From Thermanaerovibrio velox DSM 12556 (GTDB lineage: Bacteria > Synergistota > Synergistia > Synergistales > Synergistaceae): 64,000 bases of DNA. The stretch lies in assembly GCF_000237825.1 (NCBI RefSeq), contig NZ_CM001377.1, positions 1,550,001 through 1,614,000 on the forward strand. Reading direction: 5' to 3'. The position numbers and the translations under genes are program-made. Under the pieces are notes generated by a model. The model was not told where the DNA came from and did not search any database. It worked only from the letters and a program-made list of their open reading frames with translations. Below are positions 28,435 through 36,838 of this stretch, one piece after another (position 1 is the stretch's first letter; each line of letters opens with the position of its first letter).

Positions 28435-28579
28435 GAAAAAAAGTCCCTCCTCAAAAGGATGATGGGTATAATTACCGTGTCCCCAAGGGGACTGCTGTCT
28501 TTGAATTATAAACCATAGGCCCGGTTACTGCAGCGGTACCATGCAGGAAGGGACTTGGGACCCAGGGGGGTTGTGAGGT

Positions 28580-29587
28580 TTGAGCGAAGCGATGACTATC
28601 TCGGTGCTGGGGGCCGGGAGCTGGGGGACCGCGGTGGCGGATCTATTGGGCAGGAACGGGCACGGGGTGGTCCTTTGGTGCAGGGACCCGGGGATGGCCC
28701 GCCACATGGAGTCCTCCGGCAGGAACCCCAGGTACCTGAGGGATCTCCTGCTTTCCCCCAACGTAAGGGTTACGTCCGACCTGTCGGAGGCCTTGGGGGC
28801 GTCGGACCTCACGGTGGTGGCGGTGCCAGCCCAAGGGGTTAGGGAGCTCCTGCGTTCCTCCAGGTCTGCCTGTGCCTCTCCTCGCCGGTGGCTCAACCTG
28901 GCGAAGGGCATAGAGATATCGACGGGGCACCTGCTGCACCGGGTCTTTGAGGAGGAATCTCCGGGGAACAGGTACTCCGTGCTGTCCGGCCCGAGCCACG
29001 CGGAGGAGGTGGCCCTTGGGCTTCCCACCGCGGTGGTCATCGCCTCCGAAGATCCGCAGGAGGCGGTGCTCTGGCAGGGGCTGGTCAACAGCAGCCGTTT
29101 CAGGGTCTACGGAAGCTCCGACGTGACCGGGGTGGAGCTGGGGGGAGCGGTGAAGAACGTGATCGCCATAGCCTGCGGCATGGCGAGGGCCATGCGCATG
29201 GGGGACAACAGCGTCTCCGCCCTGGCCACCAGGGGCCTTGCGGAGATATCCCGGCTGGCCTTGAGGATGGGGGCGGACCCGCTCACCCTGTCGGGTCTTG
29301 CGGGCATAGGGGATCTAATGGCCACCTGCTTCAGCTCCAACTCCAGGAACTTGAAGCTGGGGATGCTCATAGGCTCCGGCATGGGGCTTGACCAGGCCAA
29401 GGCGGAGCTTGGACAGGTGGCGGAGGGGGCTTTTACCGCCCAGGCCATAAGGAGCCACGCGGCCTGGTGGGGGATTGACATGCCCATATGCGAAGGGGTT
29501 TACCGGGTCCTCTTCGAGGGTGAGGTGCCCCGCAGGCTCATGGAAGAGCTCCTATGCCGGGAGCCCAAGATGGAATCGTTAACCTAA
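28580..29587 (+). CDS. gpsA: Glycerol-3-phosphate dehydrogenase (NAD(P)+)
   Basis: A 335-residue soluble enzyme that makes sn-glycerol-3-phosphate for phospholipids. Motifs: nucleotide-binding ISVLGAGSWGTAVADLL, NLAKGIE, SGPSHAEEVALGLPTAVVIAS, the catalytic lysine in ELGGAVKNVIAIACGMA, and ALATRGLAEISRLALRMGAD. TTG 28580 is chosen; ATG 28592 is an alternative. Convergent with the butyrate-kinase-like gene, overlapping it by 4 bases. Confidence 0.95.
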   Translation: MSEAMTISVLGAGSWGTAVADLLGRNGHGVVLWCRDPGMARHMESSGRNPRYLRDLLLSPNVRVTSDLSEALGASDLTVVAVPAQGVRELLRSSRSACASPRRWLNLAKGIEISTGHLLHRVFEEESPGNRYSVLSGPSHAEEVALGLPTAVVIASEDPQEAVLWQGLVNSSRFRVYGSSDVTGVELGGAVKNVIAIACGMARAMRMGDNSVSALATRGLAEISRLALRMGADPLTLSGLAGIGDLMATCFSSNSRNLKLGMLIGSGMGLDQAKAELGQVAEGAFTAQAIRSHAAWWGIDMPICEGVYRVLFEGEVPRRLMEELLCREPKMESLT

Positions 29588-30606
29588 AGGGGGCCTATCT
29601 CCGCCGGCGGGGTGTACCTGCCGTCCAGGGACCTCAAGGCCAGCTCAGACACCGCCTGGAGGCCGGTTATCCTGGGGTACCTGAAGACCGGGGCTATCCA
29701 CTGGACTCGGCGGGATATGAGGTCCGACAGATCGGAGAAGGCGGCACACCCGCCGCAGAGGGCTATGAAGTCCACAGCGCCGTCAAGCGCTCCCGCCATG
29801 GCCCATAGGGACTGAGAGACCTGGTGGGCCATGGCCCTTACCACCTCCGCCGCCCTTTGGCTGCCTCTTTGGTACGACGCCTCCACCTCGGTCATCAGGT
29901 ACGTTCCAAGGTACCCCGCCACCCCGCCGCCCCCCGCCAGGAGCCTCACCAGTTCCTCCCGGCTCCTTCGGCCGCTCAAGGCCTCCCTTATGAGGTCCAT
30001 GGCGGGGACCGACCCGGAAAAGGCCACGGAGAAAGGCCCGGTCTCCTCCGGGTTGTTGGAGTCCAGGACCCTGTCCCCCTTCAAGGCGCACACTGAGAAA
30101 CCCCTGCCGAGGTACGCCACCACCGATGACGCGTCCTGGGGGAACAGCCCCTCTTCCCGGGCAAGCATGTTGCACCACTTTACCTGGGGGGCGTGTCTCA
30201 AAGGGCGAACCGGCAGCTCCGGCAGGCCGGTGATGAGCCCATGGGGGAGCAGCTCCGAGGACGTCATGGGCTCCACCAAGAGGGCCCGCAGGCCAAGGAG
30301 CCTTGCGGTTAAAAGGGCCACCAGGGGGGCGAAGCCGATGGCCCCCGCGGAGGCCAGGCGGCCCTCCAGGTCATCGTTTAGAAAGTAAACCCCTCCGTTC
30401 AGGGGAGCATCCAGCCCTCCGCTGGCGGCCAGCAGGTCCACCGGCTCCCCCTTCAAGGAAGCCGCCAGCCTCTCAGAGACCGTGCGGGCCTCGGACTCGT
30501 CAAAGGATCTAAGCGGCACCATCCCCTTGATCCACTCCCCCCCGCCGGGCCTAGCCGAGGCGAACTCAAGCCCCCCGGAGGATAGGTTAAGGGCCATAAC
30601 CTTCAT
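29584..30606 (-). CDS. Butyrate kinase-like (acetokinase-family) protein, divergent
   Basis: A 340-residue protein of the acetate/butyrate kinase fold. Recognisable blocks are VRPLRHAPQVKWCNMLAREEGL, SVVAYLGRGFSVCALKGDRVLDSNNPEETGPFS and FIALCGGCAAFSDL. The N-terminal phosphate loop, normally N-P-G-S-T-S-T-K, reads ALNLSSGGLEFA, so a residue that binds phosphate is changed. It may be inactive or use another substrate. No phosphotransbutyrylase gene is adjacent. ATG 30606 follows an AAAAGGGGGGGG stretch. Confidence 0.72.
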   Translation of the reverse strand: MKVMALNLSSGGLEFASARPGGGEWIKGMVPLRSFDESEARTVSERLAASLKGEPVDLLAASGGLDAPLNGGVYFLNDDLEGRLASAGAIGFAPLVALLTARLLGLRALLVEPMTSSELLPHGLITGLPELPVRPLRHAPQVKWCNMLAREEGLFPQDASSVVAYLGRGFSVCALKGDRVLDSNNPEETGPFSVAFSGSVPAMDLIREALSGRRSREELVRLLAGGGGVAGYLGTYLMTEVEASYQRGSQRAAEVVRAMAHQVSQSLWAMAGALDGAVDFIALCGGCAAFSDLSDLISRRVQWIAPVFRYPRITGLQAVSELALRSLDGRYTPPAEIGPL

Positions 30607-30787
30607 GCGGGACCCCCCCCTTTTCAAAACCCGATTTTACCATGCTGCAGCATATCCCAATCCCACGGCGAATCCCAGGGGGTGTGACAGATCAAATATA
30701 CAACCTGGGGCTCCCGTCGTCATGGCGCATTTTGATTTTTGGATTATACTTATGGCTTGACCACCACTAGGGAAAGAAGGGTTTGTG

Positions 30788-31621
30788 ATGATGTTCTGTT
30801 ATCACGACGGTGAGTTCACCCCGCTTGAAAAGGCATACGTACCCTTGTCGGACTACGCCATACAGAGGGGGATAGGGGTATTCGAGTCCATAAGGACCTA
30901 CGACCGGCGGCCGTTCGCCCCGGGACCGCATCTGGAGCGGCTTTTAAGGAGTGCGGAACAGGCGGGGATCGAGGCCCGGGACATGGTGGCCCGGATACCC
31001 CGGATATTCAAGGAGATCCTGGCCCGTCCGGAGCTTCCGGAGGGGGAGGTCATAATGAAGCCCTACATAACCGGAGGGGACGTGATGGAGAACAAGCGTT
31101 TTCCAAGGCCCAGGCTCTACGTGCTGGTGGAGCCCTTGGAGCTGCCGGATCCGGAGCTGTACAGGACCGGCATAGCCCTTCAGCCGGTGGCCATGGAGCG
31201 GCCGTTCCCGCTGATCAAGAGCATAAACTACATGTTCGGCTACATACCGGTTGCGGGGATGGGGGACGTGTTCGAGTCCCTGTTCTGCCCCAACGGGGAG
31301 ATAACCGAGGCCTCTTCCAGCAACTTCTTCCTCTGCGCCGGGGGGAAGCTAATAACCGCCCCGGTGGGAAGGGTGTTGGCGGGGATAACCCGGGGGATAG
31401 TGCTGCACCTGGCGAAGGAGGCGGGGTTCAGGATAGAGGAGCGCTGCCCAAGGGTCAACGAGCTGGAGACCGCCGACGAGGCCTTCATAACCGGTTCAAT
31501 CAAGGAAATCCTGCCGGTGGTGCGCATAGGTGGGCGACGCATAGGGAACGGGAAGCCGGGACCGGTCACCCAACACCTTCACAGGCTTTACAAGGCCTCC
31601 ATCCACAAGTGGCTTGGATAA
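30788..31621 (+). CDS. Class IV PLP-dependent aminotransferase
   Basis: A 277-residue fold-type IV enzyme related to branched-chain aminotransferases, D-alanine transaminase and aminodeoxychorismate lyase. Seen are YVPLSDYAIQRGIGVFESIRTYDRRPF, the PLP lysine in LIKSINYMFGYI, NGEITEASSSNFFLCAGG (phosphate cup) and TRGIVLHLAKEAGF. The length is shorter than the large BCATs and nearer to DAAT or lyase types; substrate not assigned. GTG 30785, ATG 30788 and ATG 30791 are all possible; 30788 has the best spacing to AGAAGGG. Confidence 0.85.
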   Translation: MMFCYHDGEFTPLEKAYVPLSDYAIQRGIGVFESIRTYDRRPFAPGPHLERLLRSAEQAGIEARDMVARIPRIFKEILARPELPEGEVIMKPYITGGDVMENKRFPRPRLYVLVEPLELPDPELYRTGIALQPVAMERPFPLIKSINYMFGYIPVAGMGDVFESLFCPNGEITEASSSNFFLCAGGKLITAPVGRVLAGITRGIVLHLAKEAGFRIEERCPRVNELETADEAFITGSIKEILPVVRIGGRRIGNGKPGPVTQHLHRLYKASIHKWLG

Positions 31622-31643
31622 GCTAAAACGCACAGGACCTAAG

Positions 31644-31685
31644 GACGGAGGTCCCATGGAGCACGGGATCTCCGTCTCGTTTTTA
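31644..31685 (+). terminator. Terminator after the class IV aminotransferase
   Basis: GACGGAGGTCCC and GGGATCTCCGTC form an imperfect 12-bp stem with a 9-base loop, followed by TCGTTTTTAT. Confidence 0.75.
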
Positions 31686-31739
31686 TGGTTCTTTAGCCCT
31701 TGATTAATTATACATTTTTGATACCATTGACCTGAGAGT

Positions 31740-31759
31740 CTGCGACCTCATGGGGTCGC
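31740..31759. repeat. Inverted repeat upstream of the GGDEF-EAL gene
   Basis: TGCGACC and GGTCGCA flank TCATGG, a 7-bp perfect stem about 85 bases before the GGDEF-EAL start codon. A TTGACC lies just upstream. It could be a regulator site or a leader hairpin; which one cannot be told. Confidence 0.4.
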
Positions 31760-31841
31760 AAGGTTGTAAAATATCTAATGACAGCTATCTACAGCGGAAC
31801 CCTCAAGGGAAAATCACTCCCCCAGCAAAGGAGACTCGGCC

Positions 31842-33821
31842 ATGCGATCAAAATCACCCAGCCTCAAAGACGTCTTCACTCCGAACACTTTGAAGCAGCA
31901 GGGCTGGGCTATCTTCCTCGCGTCTCCCACGGGGGATCTGCTGGATCAAAACGAAGAGGGGCTAGAGCTGGCCCGGGAGCTTGGGATCCCGGACGATAGG
32001 AGAGGTTGCGGTGGGCAACCCCCCAGGGCCTTGAGAAAGGCGTTCCTATGGGCCCTGAGGGGAAGGATTTCGAGGCTCCATCTTCCCTTGGGGGACCGGA
32101 GCGTGATGGCCTTTGTGACCCCAGTCCCCTCCGGGGTGGCGGTGATGGCCTCCTTGGGGAGGAGCTCCCTGTGGGAGGAGCTCCTGTTGGAGCATTTGGA
32201 CCGGATCGGGGCGGTGCTCGATCACGAGGGCCGGGTTATGGCGGCCACCAGGGCCATGAGGGAGCACCTGAAGGCCCCCATGAACCGCCTGCTGGGCAAG
32301 CGGTTCTCCCGTTTCCTCCAGAGTCCCGCCACGGCCTCCAGCGTGGCCTGGATAGTCAAGAACAAGGGTCAGTGGGAGGGAGAGGTAAACCTGCGCCGCA
32401 TGGACGGGGCGGCGCTGCCCCTCAAGGTTTTGGTGAGATCCATAAACGACCCTCGATTCGGCAGGGTGGGATTTCTTGTGCTGGCGGAGACGCCGCCTCA
32501 TGAGACACCCCCCACTTGGATCTGCACCCACGACCCGGTGACCGCCCTGCCAAACCGCTCATACCTATTGAGCAGGTTATCGGAGATGATCCCCAGCGCC
32601 GAAAAGCCCGTAGGGCTCCTATTGGCGGACATGGACCGCTTCAGGGATGTGAACGTGCTCTTAGGACACGACGGAGGAGACCGGATGCTTCATCTGGCCC
32701 TTCGCCGGATAAAGGACGCGGTGGGCAAGAACGAAGGGGTCTTCAGGCTGGAGGGTAACACGTTCGCGGTGATCCTCCCTCACGACGAGATTGAAACCCT
32801 GTCGCTGGGGAACCGGGTTGTGGAGGCCTTCAAGGCTCCTCTATCCGAGACCCATCCGGTGATAAACGTGAGCTGCAGCGTGGGGATATCGGTGTCCCCA
32901 TGTGACGGCACCAGGCCAGACGAGCTCCTGGACAAGGCCTTTCACGCCCTGCGGAGGGCAAAGGAGCTCGGGGGCGGCCGGTGCGTAAGGTACGACAGGG
33001 ATATAAGAAGGGACTTCACCATGAGGATGGTGTTGGAGAACGGCATCAGGCGGGCCATTAGGGAGGGACACTTTCAGCTGCATTACCAGCCCCTGGTAAA
33101 CCCGTTGAACTGCAAGGTGGTGGCCATGGAGGCGCTGCTCCGTTGGCCCACCGGCAAGGGTACCTATGTGCCCCCCTCCAAGTTCATACCCATAGCGGAG
33201 AGCACGGGCCTTATACTGGAGATAGGCGAGTGGGTGCTCAATCAAGCCTGCATGGACGCCAAGAAGTGGTCCCAGGGCCCCATAGGGGAGGTTCCCGTCT
33301 CGGTGAACCTATCGGGCACGGAGCTCCGGCTCGGCAACCCGGAGGAGAAGATACGGCTGGCCCTGGAGCGGTCCAATCTGGACCCACGGCTTCTCATAGT
33401 TGAGATATCCGAGAACGCCATCCTTGAGGAGCGGCGAAGGGCTGAAAAGGTGTTCCTGGACTTGAGGAGAACCGGGGTAAAGGTTTACATAGACGATTTC
33501 GGAACCGGGTACTCCTCATTGAGCTACCTCAGGGACTTCACCCTTGACGGGCTCAAGGTGGACAAGTCCTTCGTGAACCAGGTCCCGCGAAACGAGAGGG
33601 ACATGGCCCTCATCTCCGCCATACTGGGAATGGCCAAGGCACTTAAGCTAGAGACCGTGGTGGAAGGGGTGGAGACCAAAGAGCAGTGCTCCGCCGTGAC
33701 TGACATGGGCATAGGCTGCATACAGGGCTTTCTGTTCAGCCCCCCAAGACCCCTGGCGGTGCTGGAGGCCCTGGTGTCCGACGCGGGGGTTCTCCTACCG
33801 TCCCGAAAGTCCCCTGGATGA
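31842..33821 (+). CDS. Cytosolic PAS-GGDEF-EAL protein; degenerate GGDEF, intact EAL
   Basis: A 659-residue c-di-GMP protein without membrane segments. An N-terminal region and PAS-like domain (about 110-230) precede a GGDEF domain starting at HDPVTALPNRSYLLSRL. There the catalytic loop reads RLEGNTFAV in place of GGDEF, so cyclase activity is not expected. The EAL domain (about 395-650) keeps EALLRWP, VNLSG, VEISENAI, DDFGTGYSSLSYL, LKVDKSF and VEGVET, all residues known to be needed for phosphodiesterase activity. ATG 31842 has AAGGAG upstream. Its 3' end overlaps the convergent MATE gene by 27 bases. Confidence 0.9.
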   Translation: MRSKSPSLKDVFTPNTLKQQGWAIFLASPTGDLLDQNEEGLELARELGIPDDRRGCGGQPPRALRKAFLWALRGRISRLHLPLGDRSVMAFVTPVPSGVAVMASLGRSSLWEELLLEHLDRIGAVLDHEGRVMAATRAMREHLKAPMNRLLGKRFSRFLQSPATASSVAWIVKNKGQWEGEVNLRRMDGAALPLKVLVRSINDPRFGRVGFLVLAETPPHETPPTWICTHDPVTALPNRSYLLSRLSEMIPSAEKPVGLLLADMDRFRDVNVLLGHDGGDRMLHLALRRIKDAVGKNEGVFRLEGNTFAVILPHDEIETLSLGNRVVEAFKAPLSETHPVINVSCSVGISVSPCDGTRPDELLDKAFHALRRAKELGGGRCVRYDRDIRRDFTMRMVLENGIRRAIREGHFQLHYQPLVNPLNCKVVAMEALLRWPTGKGTYVPPSKFIPIAESTGLILEIGEWVLNQACMDAKKWSQGPIGEVPVSVNLSGTELRLGNPEEKIRLALERSNLDPRLLIVEISENAILEERRRAEKVFLDLRRTGVKVYIDDFGTGYSSLSYLRDFTLDGLKVDKSFVNQVPRNERDMALISAILGMAKALKLETVVEGVETKEQCSAVTDMGIGCIQGFLFSPPRPLAVLEALVSDAGVLLPSRKSPG

Positions 33822-35138
33822 TATGGACCTAAGGCTTTTGCTCACCAGGTAGAAGCCCAACAGGCACCCCCCAAGGTCTGCCACGGGCAGCGCCATCCAT
33901 ACGCCGGTTATACCGAATATGGGAGGCAGCACCATAAGGGGGACCAGAACGAACAGCACCACCCGGCACAGGGCGGACAGAAGCCCCGCCCTCCAGTTGC
34001 CGATGCCCTGGAAGTAGTATCCCGCGGTTATGGACATCCCCGCCATTGGGGCCCCGGCGTAGGAAACCCTGAGTCCCCAGGCGGCCATCTTGAGGAGCTC
34101 CGGGTCGTCCTTTACGAAGAGCCCCGCCAGCTCCTGGGCGAAAACCTGCACCACAATAAGGCTTATGCAAAAGTATCCAACCGCGTAGGCCACCGCGGTC
34201 CAGGTGGTTTTCCTAACCCTCTCAAGGTTTCCCGCCCCGTAGTTGTAGCCTATTATCGGCTGGGCCCCCTCCCCCACCCCTATAGCGGGGAGGAAGAAGA
34301 GCGCGTCCAGGCCAAAGAATATCCCAAGGGCGGACAAACCCGCGTCGCCCCCGTAGAACTTAACCTGCCGGTTCATGAGGGCTATTACTATGGTGAACCC
34401 CATCTCCGTGAGCCCCGATGGAAGCCCCACGGATACTATGCGCCTTATCAAAGCGGGGTCCGGCAAAAAGTGCCTCGGGGCAACCCTGGAGGTCCTAAAG
34501 ACCATAACCGCACCGCACAGGGCCATGAAGGCCTGGGATACCAGGGTAGCCCAGGCGGCCCCCTTGACCCCCGCCCCAAGCCCCATGACCCACCACCAGT
34601 CGAGCCCCACGTTGAGCAGCGCCCCCGCCAGCTGCACCCCCATGGCGGCGTTGGGCCTGTTAAGGGCCCTCAAAACCGGCGTCATGGTCATCCCAACCAC
34701 GGAGAAGATGGACCCCGGCAGCACTATCCTCATGTAGTCCCGGGACAAGGACAGGACCCTTCCCTCACCGCCCTGGGTGGAAGCGAAGAAGTCCATCCCC
34801 GCAACGGAGGCGGCTACGAAAACCCCTCCGCCTATGAGCGCCAGGAGAACCCCGTTGCCCAGGGCTCTCAATGCCCCATCCCGGTCGGAGGCCCCAAGGC
34901 ATATGGCCATCCGGGAAGAGGTTCCCACCCCGGTCACAAGCCCAAGGGCGATGAAGGCCAGCATCAAGGGGAACGCCAGGGAGAGGGCCGCAAGCCCCTC
35001 GGACCCCACCGCCCGGCCCACGAACACCCGGTCGGTTATGTTGTAAAGCGCGTGGGCTATAAGAGCCCCTATGGCGGGGCCCGAGAACTTTACGATCAAA
35101 GACGATATTGGGTCCTTGCCCAGACGATCTTCGCTCAA
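33795..35138 (-). CDS. MATE-family multidrug efflux transporter
   Basis: A 447-residue 12-helix membrane antiporter. It shows the two internal MatE repeats: KFSGPAIGALIAHALYNITDRVFVGRAVG and, after the middle, LPSGLTEMGFTIVIALMNRQV with GEGAQPIIGYNYGAG. It resembles the MepA/DinF-like Gram-positive branch more than NorM. TTG 35138 is preferred because AGGAGGA lies 8 bases upstream; ATG 35159 puts that ribosome site inside the gene. A minus-strand TATAAT is at 35178-35183. Substrate unknown. Confidence 0.9.
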   Translation of the reverse strand: MSEDRLGKDPISSLIVKFSGPAIGALIAHALYNITDRVFVGRAVGSEGLAALSLAFPLMLAFIALGLVTGVGTSSRMAICLGASDRDGALRALGNGVLLALIGGGVFVAASVAGMDFFASTQGGEGRVLSLSRDYMRIVLPGSIFSVVGMTMTPVLRALNRPNAAMGVQLAGALLNVGLDWWWVMGLGAGVKGAAWATLVSQAFMALCGAVMVFRTSRVAPRHFLPDPALIRRIVSVGLPSGLTEMGFTIVIALMNRQVKFYGGDAGLSALGIFFGLDALFFLPAIGVGEGAQPIIGYNYGAGNLERVRKTTWTAVAYAVGYFCISLIVVQVFAQELAGLFVKDDPELLKMAAWGLRVSYAGAPMAGMSITAGYYFQGIGNWRAGLLSALCRVVLFVLVPLMVLPPIFGITGVWMALPVADLGGCLLGFYLVSKSLRSISSRGLSGR

Positions 35139-35534
35139 AGGACTATATCCTCCTAACATGCAATTGGTTATGATATGATTATAGCAGGTTGCGTGGATTA
35201 CCTAATATAAGTTTCTATTTTGAAACCTTGTGCTATCATACATCGTGATCTCTTAGACCACCGGCAGAGGAGGGGTAGACATGCGCATCCTTTGAGGCCA
35301 CGACTTGCCGCATGGCATGCGCGCCAACCCCATGAAAACCGGAAGCCGGTGGGTTCGGCCCTCCCCTGTATAAATCTCAAGCGCCGGGGGCCTGGCATTA
35401 GACGGCCCTCGTCAGGCTCCCGCAGAAAACCGTCCCCATCGGTTTCCGGTTCTTAATTCAAAAAGCCCTTGGTTTTACACCTAGGGGTTGTATATCCCGT
35501 TGTAGAACGGGAGAACCGGAAGGAGGAGTGTCCC
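35139..35534 (+). ncRNA. Long structured leader or candidate cis-regulatory RNA before the double-cubane operon
   Basis: About 390 bases with no supported gene. An extended -10 (TGCTATCAT, 35231-35239) would start transcription near 35246 and leave about 290 untranslated bases. Visible hairpins are ACCGG-AAG-CCGGT near 35338-35352 and AAACCG-TCCCCAT-CGGTTT near 35427-35446, plus G/C-rich segments around 35260-35310 with possible long-range pairing to CCTCCCCT near 35363. No known riboswitch consensus was recognised. Confidence 0.35.
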
Positions 35535-36806
35535 TTGGCGGACTACCGTGAGATGTGGAGCGAACTTGGACTCGACCTGGCACTGCATGACAAGCTTTGT
35601 GCCGCCCTGCCCCCCTTGTTCGAGGAGGCCTTCCTTCATCAGAAGGACAGGCCCTCCGGAATGGACTACTTCAATATGGTCATAGCGGAGGTTCACGGGC
35701 TCAGGATAAAGGAGCTGGTGGACCACAAGAGGAACGGTGGGTTCGTAGTCGGGTCCTTCTGCGTTTACGTGCCGGAGGAGATAGTCCTGGCTCTTGGGGG
35801 GCTTATGGTGGGGTTGTGCGCGGGATCCCAGTTCTGGGTTCCCGAGGGGGAGAAGGTACTGCCCAGAAACCTGTGCCCCCTCATAAAAGCCGCCATAGGA
35901 GCCAAGCTCTCCAAGACGTGCCCCTACTTCCAGTCCGTGGACCTGGTGGTGGCGGAGAACACCTGCGACGGTAAGAAGAAGGCCTGGGAGGAGATGGGGC
36001 GGCTGGTGCCAACCCACGTGATGGACCTGCCCAACCGCAAGTCCAAGGAGGGCATGGACCTCTGGAGGTCCCAGGTGAGGGAGCTAATCAAAAGGCTGGA
36101 GGACCTTTCCGGCAGGAAGCTCACCTACGAGGGTCTAATGGAGGGCATCCGGAAGGTGGAGGCCAAGAGGGAGGCCCTTAGGGGCCTTTACGAGACCCGC
36201 AAGGCCGACCCGGTTCCGATCTCCGGCATAGATTCCCTGGTGGTGTCCCAGATAGCTTTTTACGACGATCCAGAAAGGTTCACCTCCATGACGAACCAGC
36301 TGGTTCAAGAGTGCAGGGACCGGGTGAGCTCCGGCTTCGGGGTGTTCCCCAAGGGAACCAAGCGGATACTCTTAACCGGCAGCCCCATAGTGGTGCCCAA
36401 CTGGAAGGTTCATCACATCCTGGAGACCAGCGGCGCTTCGGTGGTGGTGGAGGAGAACTGCACCGGCACCAGGTATTTCAAAGGCTCCGTCGACACTTCC
36501 CCTAAGGATCTGGAGGGGCTGATAGACGCCCTGGCGGACCGTTACATGAACGGCATAAACTGCGCGTGCTTCTCCCCCAACCAGGGCCGGTTGGATGATG
36601 TGGTGGAGCTGGCCAGGGAGTACAAGGTCCACGGGGTGGTGGACGTTACTTTGAGCTTCTGCTCCACCTACCAGGTGGAGGAAGGGGCCCTTAAGAGGCG
36701 GCTCAAGGAGGAGGGCATACCCCTTCTGTGCCTTGAGACCGACTACGCCCCGGGGGACGAGGGGCAGCTAAGGACCCGGGTTGAGGCGTTCCTGGAGAGC
36801 CTCTAG
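35535..36806 (+). CDS. 2-hydroxyacyl-CoA dehydratase/double-cubane cluster protein homologue
   Basis: A 423-residue HgdB/BcrC-type iron-sulfur protein. Cysteines 22, 76, 95, 114, 129 and 144 lie in GSFCVYVPEEIVLALGG, VGLCAGSQFW, LPRNLCPLIKAA, KTCPYFQ and ENTCDGKKKAWE. This pattern fits the single-polypeptide double-cubane ([8Fe-9S]) branch more than the two-subunit dehydratases, since no second subunit gene is present. TTG 35535 follows AGGAGGAG. The activator ATPase gene is 32 bases downstream. Substrate unknown; the downstream yedF, yedE and tusA point to selenium or sulfur chemistry. Confidence 0.82.
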   Translation: MADYREMWSELGLDLALHDKLCAALPPLFEEAFLHQKDRPSGMDYFNMVIAEVHGLRIKELVDHKRNGGFVVGSFCVYVPEEIVLALGGLMVGLCAGSQFWVPEGEKVLPRNLCPLIKAAIGAKLSKTCPYFQSVDLVVAENTCDGKKKAWEEMGRLVPTHVMDLPNRKSKEGMDLWRSQVRELIKRLEDLSGRKLTYEGLMEGIRKVEAKREALRGLYETRKADPVPISGIDSLVVSQIAFYDDPERFTSMTNQLVQECRDRVSSGFGVFPKGTKRILLTGSPIVVPNWKVHHILETSGASVVVEENCTGTRYFKGSVDTSPKDLEGLIDALADRYMNGINCACFSPNQGRLDDVVELAREYKVHGVVDVTLSFCSTYQVEEGALKRRLKEEGIPLLCLETDYAPGDEGQLRTRVEAFLESL

Positions 36807-36838
36807 GGGTCCTTATAAACGAATGGAAGGCGGTTACG

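Noticed and set aside
28435-28579. preQ1 riboswitch upstream of queT
   Set aside because: No C-rich loop plus A-rich tail matching preQ1-I, and no clear preQ1-II layout; only a TATAAT and a short hairpin are seen.
31686-31841. c-di-GMP riboswitch before the GGDEF-EAL gene
   Set aside because: GEMM consensus blocks were not found; only a short inverted repeat is seen.
35220-35456. Arg/Pro/His-rich 78-codon open frame
   Set aside because: Biased composition, no ribosome site and overlap with visible RNA hairpins; read as non-coding leader.
35139-35534. SRP, tmRNA or RNase P RNA in the gap before the double-cubane gene
   Set aside because: A GGAAGC-like loop was noticed but the flanking conserved helices of those RNAs are absent.
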